Positions 23,817-35,773 of a stretch of DNA of 64,000 nucleotides are shown piece after piece (positions within the stretch are counted from its first letter, which is position 1; every line of letters begins with the position of its first letter). The position numbers were made by a program, and so were the translations under genes. Under the pieces are notes generated by a model, which saw nothing but the letters and a program-made list of their open reading frames with translations, was not told the DNA's origin and did not search any database. The stretch spans positions 806,001 to 870,000 of the forward strand of contig OZ038422.1 of the NCBI GenBank assembly GCA_964036155.1, in the 5' to 3' direction. The stretch comes from Diploscapter coronatus (lineage: Eukaryota; Nematoda; Chromadorea; Rhabditida; Rhabditidae).

Positions 23817-24011
23817 TACTATTATGGAGTGTGAGAAGGTAGATATTGCACTCTTTGCAGCTCTCCTCTTGCAGGTTCAACTCCCATGGAATAGCATATT
23901 CTCTGGGGAAATGGAAGAAACAATAAAGAAAAAGGAGAAGGAGAGGGCGTGACTCGTGCAAAAGCAAATTGCAAAGAGTGCGCAATATCCACTTCCTCAC
24001 AGTCCATAGTA
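23817..24011. repeat. long-armed hairpin, single copy
   Basis: Ends TACTATTATGGAGTGTGAGA and, reverse-complemented from the right, TACTATGGACTGTGAGGAAG. The arms run on through GATATTGCACTCTTTGCA versus GATATTGCGCACTCTTTGCA, so about 43 bp pair. Total length is about 195 bp. Confidence 0.85.
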
Positions 24012-27000
24012 CTGAATCGCGCATATTGAGTTGAGAAGTTAAGGTAGAACATACAGTTCATTTATTGGAAAAAACAGCTGCATAAGTCACTAGGCTTTAT
24101 TTGAAATTAGAAATTTAGCAAATCACCTGTTGGATTTCATATGATGCTCTATGCAGAAGTGCACAAATAAAATAGTTCAATGCTTCATTAATTTTCAACT
24201 TTGGAGATATTCGAAAATAATAATTGCTTTCATCGATAGAAATTTATATCCCAACTTTTTCTCCGACCGAAAAACTTAGATTCAATTTCAATGGACAAAA
24301 ATAATGGAACAGCTGATTAAATCGTGGGGAATTTTCCCAGACTCGACAACAATTTGTGGGGATTGTTTTTGAGAAGAAGTACGTGGAAATCGCGCGTATT
24401 TTGTCGATTTCATGCCCTGCACTTTTCCGGCTAAAAATATTTACACGTGCAAACACATTGAGCGCAATTTCCTGCGAGAAATCCCGCGTGCGCAAAGCTA
24501 AAAACAAGCGTGAAGAGTGAGTTGTATGAGTAATTTCAAGCAGATTTTCATAGATCACACAAATCTTAAAAAATATTCCGAATTTTTTTACCCTAGATAC
24601 AATTTTAGGCGCGTTGCAATTTAGGAACAGTTAGAAGAGCGTCGGAGAAAGACAAAGCGCGACCGACTGACTTTTACTCGAAAATTCGACTGATAAATAG
24701 GTAAAAATTGGAGGCTAGCGTGGGGAGCGAGGAATTGCCTCTCCCCCCATCAAATATAATCACTAATCATCTAAAAATGGGGTCACATCACATCTTCGTT
24801 CTGTTATCAGCAGCCACACCAAAACTAATGCAATAAAGACATTGCGAAAGCGGAGAAATATTGCAGAAAAAGACATTTGTCAATGCGAGAAAGGAGAAGG
24901 CTAACTATGATTTCGGGCCGATAACCAATTTCTTATCATTATGCTTTTTGGCTTACGCGCTTTTCCAATGACTAAAAACGAGACGATTTTCAAAATATCA
25001 CTAGTATAAAAATGAATATTTTTAGAAACGCCATATTTTATCAGAGAACGACCGCCACAATTTAATATCTGCAAGAGGCGCGGCTTATATATCGAATCGG
25101 ATGTGGTACAAAGAAAAATCTCTTCTAAATCTAGATACTACTACATTTCAGAAATTACAATATAAATATAGATATAATTTGTGCCGCCGACTTATCCAAA
25201 CCAAATGCCGAAATAAAAAATAAAGCTGGGAATTATCTTTGAATTATAAGAGTCCTAAATATTCAAAGGATCGAGTTTACGAAGCTCAAGAAATCAACAT
25301 TTTATGAACTTTAAAGGATAGGAGCGCAGCCAAAATAGATACACACGACTGACCAGCACTTGGCTCAGATATTGTTTATGCATAAGAGTAGAGAAAGCGC
25401 TTTTTTCTCTCCTACGTCTTAAATTTGCATACTCTCTAAGCGTTCCTTTCGAATGATGTCATTTTCACTTATGCTAGGGGCGTGGTTGAGGCGGTCACTC
25501 TATTGAATGGTTTGGAAAAGAATCTATAAAAGTAGTAAATAGTGTGGAGGAGCAAGAGAAAAAGAAAAACAGATCGGTCAAATTCTAAATAATAGAAGAA
25601 AAGATGGAGAAATGCGAGAGATAATATGTAAATATGAGGGAAAAGAAATAGGCGACGGTCAACAACAGGGAAACATAGTAAAGAATATCACGTCATTTAT
25701 TATTGAGCATTTCTCTCGCTCTATTTCTCCACTCTCGAAACTGACCCTGGCCGCAAAGAAATAGCAATTAGATTGGAGAGACCATAGGGAGACAGAGCCA
25801 GATAGGTCAGCATACTACAAAGAACGATATTCGGATTGGGCCAGAGAATTTTCTAGAGGCTATCTGAAATGTGCTGTAAAAATGCAACTAAAATAATCCC
25901 CACTTTTATCATTTTGGCCATGATTAGAAATACGAAACTTATCAGTGATTTGGAGTTCAATCCGTATAGAACTGTTTTTAGATCGAGGTCTCTCGTAAAG
26001 TCGCGCTATCATTTTAGGCCCTTAACGCCCACGCGTAAAATGGCCAAAAGACGCATGCGTATTTTACGAGGCTCGCTAGTCTTTATGTTTCCAAATACGG
26101 CATTTCGCCGCCGGGTCATGCTAAAATTTTTTGCGAGTATAGTTGAAAAAGTCAGTCATTAGCAAATTTACGGGAGAGACGCATGTATAAAGTTTTACAC
26201 GCGAATCTAACATAGTTTCCGCTACAAGTTGATGATGAGTGATGATAGTGCGACGTGAAAAAACTGAAAATAGGTCTGTTCGGTTAGAAATTTTAGAAAC
26301 GCGCCCTCCTCGTCTATTCGACAAAGTGAAGATAGATAGAAAAGTAAGCAGATGGGAGTAAGGTTAAATATAGAGGGCGATGGGGAGCCACAGAATTGTT
26401 TTATTTGCTTTTTCGTCGGAGGGTCTCTAGGTTTTATTTGACTCGCGAAAGGTTCTCTTTTTCTATGAATCTCCGCTTTTTTGCTCGTATTCTCGAAGTA
26501 CTTGTTCAAATACGCGGGGCGTTTTCGTCGACGCGGCGCCAAACTTACGGCCGCGACACCCAAAACATACATACAGAAAAAAAACTCAACACAGACATGT
26601 GAGTGAACACGTTCGAGAGACGGATTTTCGATTTTAGGCAAAATCATAAACTTGGAAAAAAAAACATCGTTCCAAGTTCAAATATGAATGATTCAGATAA
26701 AATGTTTGTTCTACGGATTTTCCGATACATCGAATAAAATCTAAATTTATATATATCGAGCCGTGCATTTCTATGGTTTTTTGATTCACATATCTAACAA
26801 AGCATTTCCGGCTTTCCATAGCCAAAACGACTGTTTCAATATCCACCAACCAATATCTTTTTGGTAGTAGCAAAAATGCCGGACATATGAGAAAATTTTC
26901 CAATATACTACTTTTTTGCTCTCGTTCAAACTACGAGAATTTATGATTCTCTAGAAAATGCAATTCCCTGGTTGCTCTTTTCTGATAAGGCCCCACTTTG

Positions 27001-29100
27001 TAATCACATGTAAATATGTCGCGCGCCCAAAAATTAAACGTCCGATAATAAATTCGAACTTATCGCGAAAATTTGCCGCAAAGCAAAAAGTCCCATAAAA
27101 TTTCCATGATAATCCCTAAGGCAGTAAGGCTGACTTTGCATGAACTTTTCAACGAAATGATAGCTCTCTTTTATGGCTTCAATATGATGAATAAGAACAT
27201 AAGTCGAAGATAGCTCTTGAAAAGATTATGACGAAAGTAATAGATACAATGATAGGATTACAAGATATAAACACGGATTACCACTTATCGCTCAGAGAAA
27301 TCTAATGCAAAGCCTCATCAGACCAAATTTATTTTAATTCGAACAAATTCGATGTTAATTTCTACTAATGTGATCTAATGTGCTGGAATTAAGAGTTTTA
27401 TTTGAAATACGAGAATTTTGCAAGGAAATAAAAAACAGGAAAATGAGTCCTGAAACGTGACAGTTGTTTACTGAAGAATAGGTTCGCATTTTGCAGGAAG
27501 CAATGAGAGAAAAAACGAAGATAAATTCGAAGAACGCAAAAGATATCTATCGCTTTTTCGTCTGGGCACTTGAAACTGCAATGAGACTTCCGATTCTTGT
27601 AAAAGTTGCCTTCTTCTCTCAAAGTCAGAGGACAGAACTTTACGACCTTAGTCATATTTATAAATGTCATCATAAAATGGAAACTCTCGACCATCAAAAA
27701 CAACATATTTTGACATTTTTCATCCACTAGACATTCTTTGGTTTATGATATTTTAGAAAGGAAAATTATATCGAATGATATCAAATGCGAATCATGAGAA
27801 ATGGAAATATTTGTGAATATTGGGACTGAGATATTGAGTTTTCTACAACGTCCTTCTCCTTATAAACAAGTAAATCTAGGGCGCCGTTGTTTTCTTCAAG
27901 ATTTCAAAATATCTGATGATTTTGCCGAAGAAATGTGAAGAAAGTTACCGTTAGATTACTATCACATTCACGAGACTTCGATTACATGTGTTTTTGTCGA
28001 ATTTTATCGTCTAAAATCTCGTTTGTAATTCGAGGACAACATCATTCTGAGCCGTCCGCGTCAAGGTCGATCACAAATAAGTGCAGTACGGGGAAATGTC
28101 GCATCGCCTCTCTCAAATCCGTACGCTATTTTTCTATCATCGAAATTTCGGGAAACTTTCACACTTGTTTTAACGGAAATCAGCTGTAGAAGTCAGCAAG
28201 ATGAAATGAAATCCGAATTAGGCAGGGTTGACATCATTAATGAGATTTCACAAGATTGCTTCACGATAGGGATCACAGAATGTTTGTTGTTTACGAAGCT
28301 TCGAAGTATCGACATCAATTTGATAAGGCTTTCGATTTCACAATGACAAAGTGTCTTCTATCTATGCTTGGATCTGGTTGAAATGGGCGTAGTGGAAGGA
28401 TACGTGATAGGGAATGAATGGGGCTTTTGAAGGTTGTCAACAACCATTTTGATAAATAGGATTTCCGGTCAATAGTTTTTGCAAGTCTGCAAGTTATACT
28501 CAAGTTGAACCAAAAATAGCAACTGCTCTACGACAATACATGATTGTTTCGCATAGTAAACAGTCAATTAAGCACGTCGGGTCACATGTTTTCATCCTCA
28601 ATTCTTTTCGCACTTGTCCGTTGTTTTCAACCTTTTCACCTCCTAGATTCCCGTCGTCTTTCCCTATTTCTAACCGACGGCTTTTCCAGGCCAAAGCCCA
28701 TCAGATCTGTTTACTTCAAACGACGCGAAAGAAAGGGGAAAACTTCGAAATCGACGAAAATAAGCGCACTGCGCGCGAGAAAAACTGGAAAACGTTTTGA
28801 CATACGTGATTTTTGGCACATTGTAGAATTATTATATCTTAAAGCTTCACATTTATTGAATATAACACCAACAACTATCATTTTGCAATGAATAATGCAC
28901 GAATTATAAGTGAAAATCATTTGATTATGTTAAATTCACAAAATCTAGATTGAAAATGCCTAATTTATAGAAAAGTCGCAACGGATTTGTTTTTCGGATT
29001 GATTTAGAAGTTCCAAATCTTCGATCAATGTTCGTGGTGGGTCAGTCTGAAAATGAAATGATACAATTTAAAGATAGAATTTTGACAACTTACACATATC

Positions 29101-29136
29101 ATGCATATATACATACATATACATACATATATGCAT
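29101..29136. repeat. ATACAT-type short tandem repeat
   Basis: Repeated ATACATACATAT units in non-coding DNA. Confidence 0.7.
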
Positions 29137-29578
29137 TCATTCTTTGCATACGTATTTTGCTGCAATCAAAGAGACGATATATTGCCCAGCCCAAGCGAAT
29201 TTATGTATGGAGGGATTCTTCAACATCACAAGAACAAATATCGTGAAAAACATAATTACGATAAATAATAAATTATAGTAATTGGCTGTCATGGATATAG
29301 ATGATAATATTTGAGATTCTTCCTCATATACATGACTTGACAAAACGCTCATGCTCACGAATCAAAGTGGCTGAGATCAGATGGGGACTAAACCTAGGGA
29401 GAGAGAATATGTATCGTCACAAAACGGCATGACACATTTGGAAATATGACTAAATTTGGCTCATATTTCGTTTCTTTAAATCTGATCATGAAAAGACACA
29501 GAGAGTTTCCTGTCAGATTTATCGAACTTGAAAGTACATGACGCAAATCATAGACTATGCAGAAATCATCAACAAATT

Positions 29579-29706
29579 GGCTATTCAGAAACCGCACAAC
29601 ATCCAGGCCTCAATACGTGCGAAATAGTGTATGGTTAGAGTAGGGGCATTGGCTGATAGGATTTCCCACACTATTTCGCATGTCGTGCGGTATTTACAAC
29701 GTTGCC
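29579..29706. repeat. hairpin element, family H1
   Basis: Left GGCTATTCAGAAACCGCACA, right end reverse-complemented TTGGCAACGTTGTAAATACC then GCACGACATGCGAAATAGTG. It shares the TGGCTGATAGG interior with the copy at 58086. Confidence 0.75.
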
Positions 29707-29810
29707 AACAAATAAAAAAAACCATCCCGAATATACACAGACCTCTTCATGCGCGATATCACATGAATTATCATGAGGCTTTTTAGGATGAACCTTACTT
29801 GAGACAGAAC

Positions 29811-29937
29811 GGTAACTTGTAAAGTTCGTAAGGTAGTAAGACCTAGTTAAGGGAGAAGAATAAGGCGAGCTCGAAGAGATGTGGCATGTGATTAGAGACA
29901 TTATTACCTTACTACCTTAAGGACTTTACAAATTGCC
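29811..29937. repeat. hairpin, single copy
   Basis: Arms GGTAACTTGTAAAGTTCGTA and, from the right, GGCAATTTGTAAAGTCCTTA, both continuing into AGGTAGTAAG. It lies about 60 bp beyond the 3' end of the SLC17-type gene. Confidence 0.8.
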
Positions 29938-29999
29938 AGACAGAATCATTCGAAAATTGCAAAACTCAAATTTGGTTCAAACTGCGCGAAAAGCTCCAA

Positions 30000-32850
30000 T
30001 CAGTTTTTGAATGGACATGGGAAATCGAAGGTGTCTTCGTCGCGTGCACTAATTGGCAAGGGTGCAGGTGTGAGTGCAGAATTGGCGCAATTGGTGCAAG
30101 GCTTTTCCCAATTGGCACAGATCGGGCACCTTTGCTGTTGTTCGTCGACGGGATCCATCTCGGATCCATTGGAGGTCGGTGAGTAAGTGAACGCGGCCGG
30201 CTTGTCCGTGGCGAACCAGCAGAAAATGACGTTACCGCCTGCAATAAGTGTGATTGAAATACATTTTGGCCTCCTGTATTTCATACCCACTTTGCACTCT
30301 TTTCCTCTACCTCTCTCCCCTACTCTCTTCTCAAAAAGTGGACGTGGGTGTGAAATACAAAAGGCCCTAAATTTTGCCAGGAAAATCCAATCCTACCGAT
30401 AAGGAGAACTCCGTGGATGATAAACACGATACGCCACTCGGCCAAGGTGCCTTGAGTACATATCAGGAACACCAGTAGAGGCTCGATGAATAACGAGACG
30501 CACTTGATGAACTGGATTTGCGAAAGCACAAAGTGAGAATGTTGTCTGGAATTTTTTTTTATAAAGATTAGGCTTTCTCACTACCATTCGAGTAATATTT
30601 GACACACCTTGCAACCAACGTCGCGCACTTGTAAAACCCGCCACAGATAAATCCGGTCGAGCACTCGATGGTGAGGATAGCAGCCAGAGCGTAATTCTTA
30701 TGCTCTTTGGATATGTATCCCAAAATGAGGAAGAAAATGCCGGAAATGGTCAATGCGATCGTATTGAAGATGCACATCTTGACTTTTTCCGAGAGGAATC
30801 TGGAAATGTTTTTCTTCTGAGTTGAAAAACCCAAATTTCAATAATATACTTGATTCTGTCCGAACAAAGTCCGCTAACGATTTTGAACATCAGATGGAGA
30901 GCTCTTGGAATAGCCACGAAATATCCGGCGTGCGTTACTGGATAGTCTAGGATCTAGACGAAATTTTTTATGAATGAACTTATCATAATATTTGACTTGT
31001 TACACACCTCTTTCAAATAGGTAGGTCCGTAGAGAACGATAAATTGGGACATCATGAGCTCTCCGAAAGCCGAGATCCATACCGCCCACATCACTGGGTT
31101 CGTCATAATTGCCTATTATCAAAGTGTAATTATAGATGAAATTGGGCCCCTTATAGTTACCACCCTTTTTCTTTTTCTATACTATTTCTCAGAAAAGGAT
31201 GGTAACTACAGTGAGCCATGAAATTATTTGAAGTTACCTTGACTGGAACAGGCTCCTTTTCCTTCACTGATCCTTTGTCTCTGTGAATCTTCTCCAGTTC
31301 GATATCAGTCATATTCGGATGCTTTAGCGGCGTATTTCGATAGTAGTAGAACCAGACGCAGAATAGGGTACCACTTATCGCTGCATGAACATAGAATGCC
31401 GATCTCCAACCAAAGCTCGATTCACACAGCTGAATTTGCAGTATACTCATAAATTAAGTTGAACAGGGCTGTAAATGTACTAGACACGCGCACGTGTCTA
31501 AGCATTTACAGTCTTGAAGTTGAAGTTGCTTGAACTCCCTTACATGTCCAGCAACGGGCATTGTGAAGATGACGGAGATTTGTGAGAATGACGATAGCAA
31601 CGATATAAAAAGTCCATGCTGCTTTAAAGAAGCCCAGTGAACCACAATTAACCCGATAGCTGCGAAATCTGCTCCGAACGAAACTCCCTGAAACATTTCA
31701 ATTTAGCGACTACTAAATGACGGAGTGACGGATGGCGGAGTCCTGTAGTTAGAGATAGACGAGAGTGAAACTTGAAAGAAATAGTGTAGAAAGAAACACA
31801 CACACTCCGCCATGGCGAATTTCCCGCCAAATAGTAATTGCCTTTCAATTTCCCTAAAATTTTTGTATTTTCGGACCTGGAAGAACCGCGTCGCGATCAT
31901 TGCCCAAAATCCGAGATCCGCACACAGCGGGAGTGCTCCAGTGGCTATCGTCGAAATCATACCGGCGAGGAAGAACACGTACCGCGCACCGTACTTTTGA
32001 TAGAACCTTAACTTTGTTCGTTTTTCTTATTCCAGTAGTTAACCTTATTAGGGTAACCTGTAAATGACGGTAATGACGAAACGCGTAAAAATGACTGAAC
32101 ACAATAGAAATTGACAGGAGTTGTGCAGAAAAACGGAAGATTTCGTTATTTTGCGTTTCGTCAAATACTAGAGCAAAAACGTTTGGTCATTTCGCGTTAT
32201 GCCATTACGCTATTACGTCATTTACAAACCGCCCCTATTAATTACCAATGAAACGGCCATGCGGCTACAAGAGTTCCAACAGCCATGGCCCAATTGAAAT
32301 ACGACTTCGTTTTCTCTGTGTAATCATAGGGTCCGAGCTCTGCGTCTGGATCCTAAGTTTGAATAAGTATAGCTAAATTTTGAGCTAATTGGTGCATATC
32401 TCCTACCGACATATTAGGTTTGGTTCCCATACAAATGTAGGTAAAGTTCAAGACGACCATATTTGACGCTATAGAGGATATGCATGCTGAGCCTAAATTA
32501 TCTGAGTTTATCGTTGGCATGGTATTTTGATATTTTGGTGCAAGTCAATATTGACCCTCTGTATTATACACCGACATCGTCTGGTATTAGATACTGCGGT
32601 TTTAGAGTGAGGAAGTGTAGGCAAAGGGAGAAATAAGAAAAAAAACGAGCCGGTGTCTTTTACAGGAAGTGTCCGTGTTTCAGGGCGGTGTATAATCCAG
32701 GAAATCGTCAATATTTACCCGATTTCTTTCAGTGAAATTTATGACATAAAAATAGGTTCAATTACCTAAAAATAGGATGAGGTATCGTACTCGTGTCGAT
32801 AGACACCCTGTCTGTTGCGTATTATTAGTCGTTATTTGCCTACGATTCAT
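30000..32850 (-). CDS. SLC17-type major facilitator transporter
   Basis: About eleven exons encode a roughly 500-residue anion transporter resembling the SLC17 family (sialin, vesicular glutamate and phosphate carriers). The start MNRRQITTNN gives a short cytosolic N-terminus, then helix 1 RYLILFLGSACISSIASNMV. A lumenal loop follows (GTKPNMSDPDAELG), then NWAMAVGTLVAAWPFHW, the YQKYGARYVFFLAGM motif, and VSFGADFAAIGLIVVHWA. ESSFGWRSAFYVHAAISG matches the conserved W-R segment after helix 5. Later exons give NPVMWAVWISAFGELMM, YPVTHAGYFVAIPRALH, GLCSDRIK and a last helix GGNVIFCWFATDKPA. The C-terminal tail has several cysteines (CPICANWEKPCTNC) and ends CPFKN. Substrate cannot be told from sequence alone. 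Introns carry six hairpins. Confidence 0.88.
30268..30365. repeat. hairpin element, family H3
   Basis: Arms GGCCTCCTGTATTTCATACC and, from the right, GGCCTTTTGTATTTCACACC. It matches the element at 37535. Intronic in the SLC17-type gene. Confidence 0.8.
31147..31217. repeat. hairpin element, family H4
   Basis: Ends CCCTTATAGTTACCACCCTT and, from the right, TCACTGTAGTTACCATCCTT, with a CTATACTATTTCTC centre. It matches the copy at 45849. Intronic in the SLC17-type gene. Confidence 0.75.
31464..31515. repeat. short hairpin, family H5
   Basis: Arms AGGGCTGTAAATG and CATTTACAGTCTT around a GACACGCGCACGTGTC palindrome. Related to the element at 6793. Intronic in the SLC17-type gene. Confidence 0.7.
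31706..31842. repeat. hairpin element, family H2
   Basis: Left GCGACTACTAAATGACGGAG and right end AAATAGTAATTGCC. The interior AAAGAAATAGTGTAGAAAGAAACAC follows the recurring core. Intronic in the SLC17-type gene. Confidence 0.7.
32050..32234. repeat. hairpin, single copy
   Basis: Ends AGGGTAACCTGTAAATGACG and, from the right, GGGGCGGTTTGTAAATGACG, continuing into TAATGACGAAACGCG-type repeats. Intronic in the SLC17-type gene. Confidence 0.75.
32548..32714. repeat. hairpin, single copy
   Basis: Ends ATATTGACCCTCTGTATTAT and, from the right, ATATTGACGATTTCCTGGAT, both followed by TATACACCG. It lies in the first intron of the SLC17-type gene. Confidence 0.7.
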
Positions 32851-35773
32851 TATGTGATGATCTAAAAACGTTTGCAAGGTTATTTGTTTTATAGGAATAT
32901 CAAAGAACCGACGCTATCAATTGTCACGAAGTAAAATGGAATGATATCAGGTTCAAAGAAATAGAAACTCGAGGGCAGTAACCATTTGAAAAGAGAATTT
33001 TGATGCATGATATGAGTAAAGGACGAAATCAATCATCCTCAAAAATTAGTACACCTTTGATCCTTCAATACAAAAAGACGGATGATATGCAGATAAGGGA
33101 ACAAACGAATCCGCCGATTGCTTTCTCAGGGTGCTAGGAAATCTTGAGCTATTTTAGTCTATGCGAAGTGACTTGAGCCCATAGTCATTGAATTTGAAGA
33201 ATAAGACTTATTCCATGTTGAAGATGGAATAAGAATAAAGAGCAGCCGCGTTCTGCTCTATCCATGAAAAAGAACCTAAGTCTGGAGGCACTGTAGATGA
33301 AGAGGAGGCTATCTCTTTATCGAAAGATAAGAATAGAACAATAGAAAAAAGAAAAAGAGTGATAAGAAAAAAATCACTGGGTCAGGCAAATGGGCAAAAG
33401 TTTTCTGACCAGCAATAAAAATATTGACATCTAAAAATTTCAAATTTTAAAAACTAGGTGCAATCATCACAAATGAGAATAGACCCAGGGAGCATTTTTG
33501 TCAGACGAAAATAAACTATAGGGGTTAGATCGCACCGAGGAACATTTTGGTTAGCTACAGGCTAGGAAAAGCATTTTTAAGAAAATATACTGGAGGTAGA
33601 TCACAAGGGTTTTCTGACGATCGTCCTCCCTAGGTATGAATGAGAATGAAAGCGATATATTTTGCAATTTTTGGTGGACGTCATAAAATCGACCTCCGAA
33701 AATTTTGGTTTTATAGGCTCGGTGGAAGACTCAAAATTTGCTATGCACGTATGCCAAACCAGTTGTACATCGAAAATAACGAGGAACCACTGCGCGCCTT
33801 TTTGACTGTCATGAAAAATCGGAAAGAATGATTGACTTGTCAAAGTGCAAAATATATAGTCGAAGGTTGATTGATTGAAAGAGGATTTGGAAAAATCGAC
33901 TGAGAATAGAAAAATTGCAATGTAAAGGGAAAACCTAAGATCAGTAGACGGTAAAGTTTCCCCATTGTCGCGGAATGTTTGCCTCAATGTGCCCATTAAA
34001 TCTGTGCCCGAAACTTTCAACGCCACTGGTAAAAAGGCGTGAAACGCGTTGAACCTTACCATCAGAATAGAAATTAAAAATCAAAGGTAGATAAATCTGA
34101 GAAATAGAGAAGATAATAAATTATAGCTTTAAGACGTGAAAAACGACAAATGTGTTCAGCAATAGAGTACATTTATCGACCATTAATAGTAATAAAGATT
34201 CGACAGATTTATAGAAATTTTGGTATACGTGACTTCCGAAGATCAGATAAGCTAGGAAAGTTTGCAGTGTCCGCGAACTCAACTATCAAATGTACAAAAA
34301 TTTGAAAAGTAAAAACAACTTTTTGGCGCTAATGAGTAAAAGTTACAATGAGGAAAGATAGAATCTAAAGTGAATTTGTAATTTTCACTATCTTTCGACA
34401 TTCGACAAGGTTAGACACTCAGAGTTGATGATCATAGGCATTTCTGAAGGTAAGAACGACAATGAAACGTTGTAAGATATGATCTGAAAGGTATACCTTC
34501 GTACATATTGAATACATAAACTACGCGCGGGAGTCTAATATACCAGAGAGAAAAGTGAAAACTTCTCGCCAATGTTGAAGAATAATCAAAGATTTTATAT
34601 GACATTCCGAATTTGAAAATGCTAAAGTCCTAACTTGTGAGGGAGCATTATAATCGTATCAATATCACTTTCATTTTCATGCACTTGAGCGGAGAAAAGG
34701 ACTACCATTATTACTGCAAAAATATGTAAATACGCCTGAACAAATGGAGGTTTGAATCCTGTATTGATTTATGAAAGACGATGTTTTTGAAAGTAGTAAT
34801 GATAGTCCAATCTATCTTCAAAGAACGACTATATACGCGAAACTACATCATGCATATCACGGTAACGAATTCTGACAGTTTAAGTACGAGACAATTGACA
34901 AGTGAATTTGAAAAGTTACAGTGGAAACCGTAATAACATCTTACAGGAAAAAGATGCTATGACTAACGAAAAATAGCAATTTATACGAAACGGAAATCAC
35001 AGCAAATGACGTAGCGCTACCGTTCCTATTTATAACGTAAGCCTATGGATCAACTAGGGTTTAACGACAGTGCTTTCTACGCGTACATCAAAATAGGCGG
35101 GGCAGAATGCTCATGAAATATGATAGTAGACAGTTTTCGAGTCCTATCCATAAACACGCAAAGTGTGAACTGAAAATTACTACTGCGATTTTAGTAAATT
35201 TGAGAATAATTACGCTATGAATATTGTAAAATAGCTAGTGAGAATAGGCGAAAACAAGAGGTTGTAGAGAAATTGAAAACCTGTCTCTTTGTCTGCTTCT
35301 TTGTGATCTATTGTTTGCCTGTTCTATTTCCTCATTTAGCTGTAGATCTTTGTCTAGGACAAAAGTTTACTGATCAGTGGCAACTGTCTGGAAATCTCTG
35401 AATCGACACACTATCTCATCTTTTCACACCTTTTTATCCCTTATTCTCAAAGAAAACCCATATATCGACGTCAAATGACGTAAGTTTTATGGATCCCCCT
35501 TGAAAAGTGGCTATTCTCATACACTGTTCGGTAAATTGCTTTAAATTTCTTCAAGTTTTTGCTAGAATCGATGATAATATGATATGATGGTCTTTCTTAC
35601 TCTGAAGAATAGAAATCATTTACGTCAATTGTATTCTCGAATACAGTATTTTTAACTCTCAATGATTCACGAAAACAACAACAATGTGACAGTATTTATA
35701 TTTCCGCATAAAATATGGCAATCTATCTACTTATTAACAAGAGTTTATTCCCAAATCCCAAAATTGTCGAAAT
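32851..35773. other. intergenic, no gene recognised
   Basis: About 2.9 kb between the SLC17-type gene and the DNase II array. It holds an H9 element (33480-33638). A 153-codon minus-strand open frame (33601-34062) starts inside ordinary AT-rich DNA, ends in that element and shows no known motif, so it is not called as a gene. Confidence 0.5.
33480..33638. repeat. hairpin element, family H9
   Basis: Left TAGACCCAGGGAGCATTTTT then GTCAGACGAAAATAAAC; right end reverse-complemented CATACCTAGGGAGGACGATC then GTCAG. The ends and the AGACGAAAATAAACTATAGG interior match the copy at 44831. Confidence 0.75.

Larger units (their letters stand above)
20000..29999. other. 10-kb gene-poor stretch
   Basis: No complete gene was recognised. 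A hairpin element lies at 23817-24011, two more at 29579-29706 and 29811-29937, an AAG microsatellite near 23224 and an ATACAT repeat near 29101. A strongly strand-skewed, GA-rich section at 22080-22780 opens long frames on the CT-rich strand, probably without meaning. A possible remote first exon lies near 26548. The stretch may hold regulatory DNA or a long intron of the gene at 18118-19999. Confidence 0.45.

Noticed and set aside
26222..26647. 141-codon minus-strand ORF as one exon
   Set aside because: A strong GTAAGT donor interrupts its start after MFWVSRP-type sequence in another frame, and the rest has no motif. Only the possible short first exon is mentioned.
33601..34062. 153-codon minus-strand ORF
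   Set aside because: It ends inside an H9 repeat and shows no conserved motif or phased exons.
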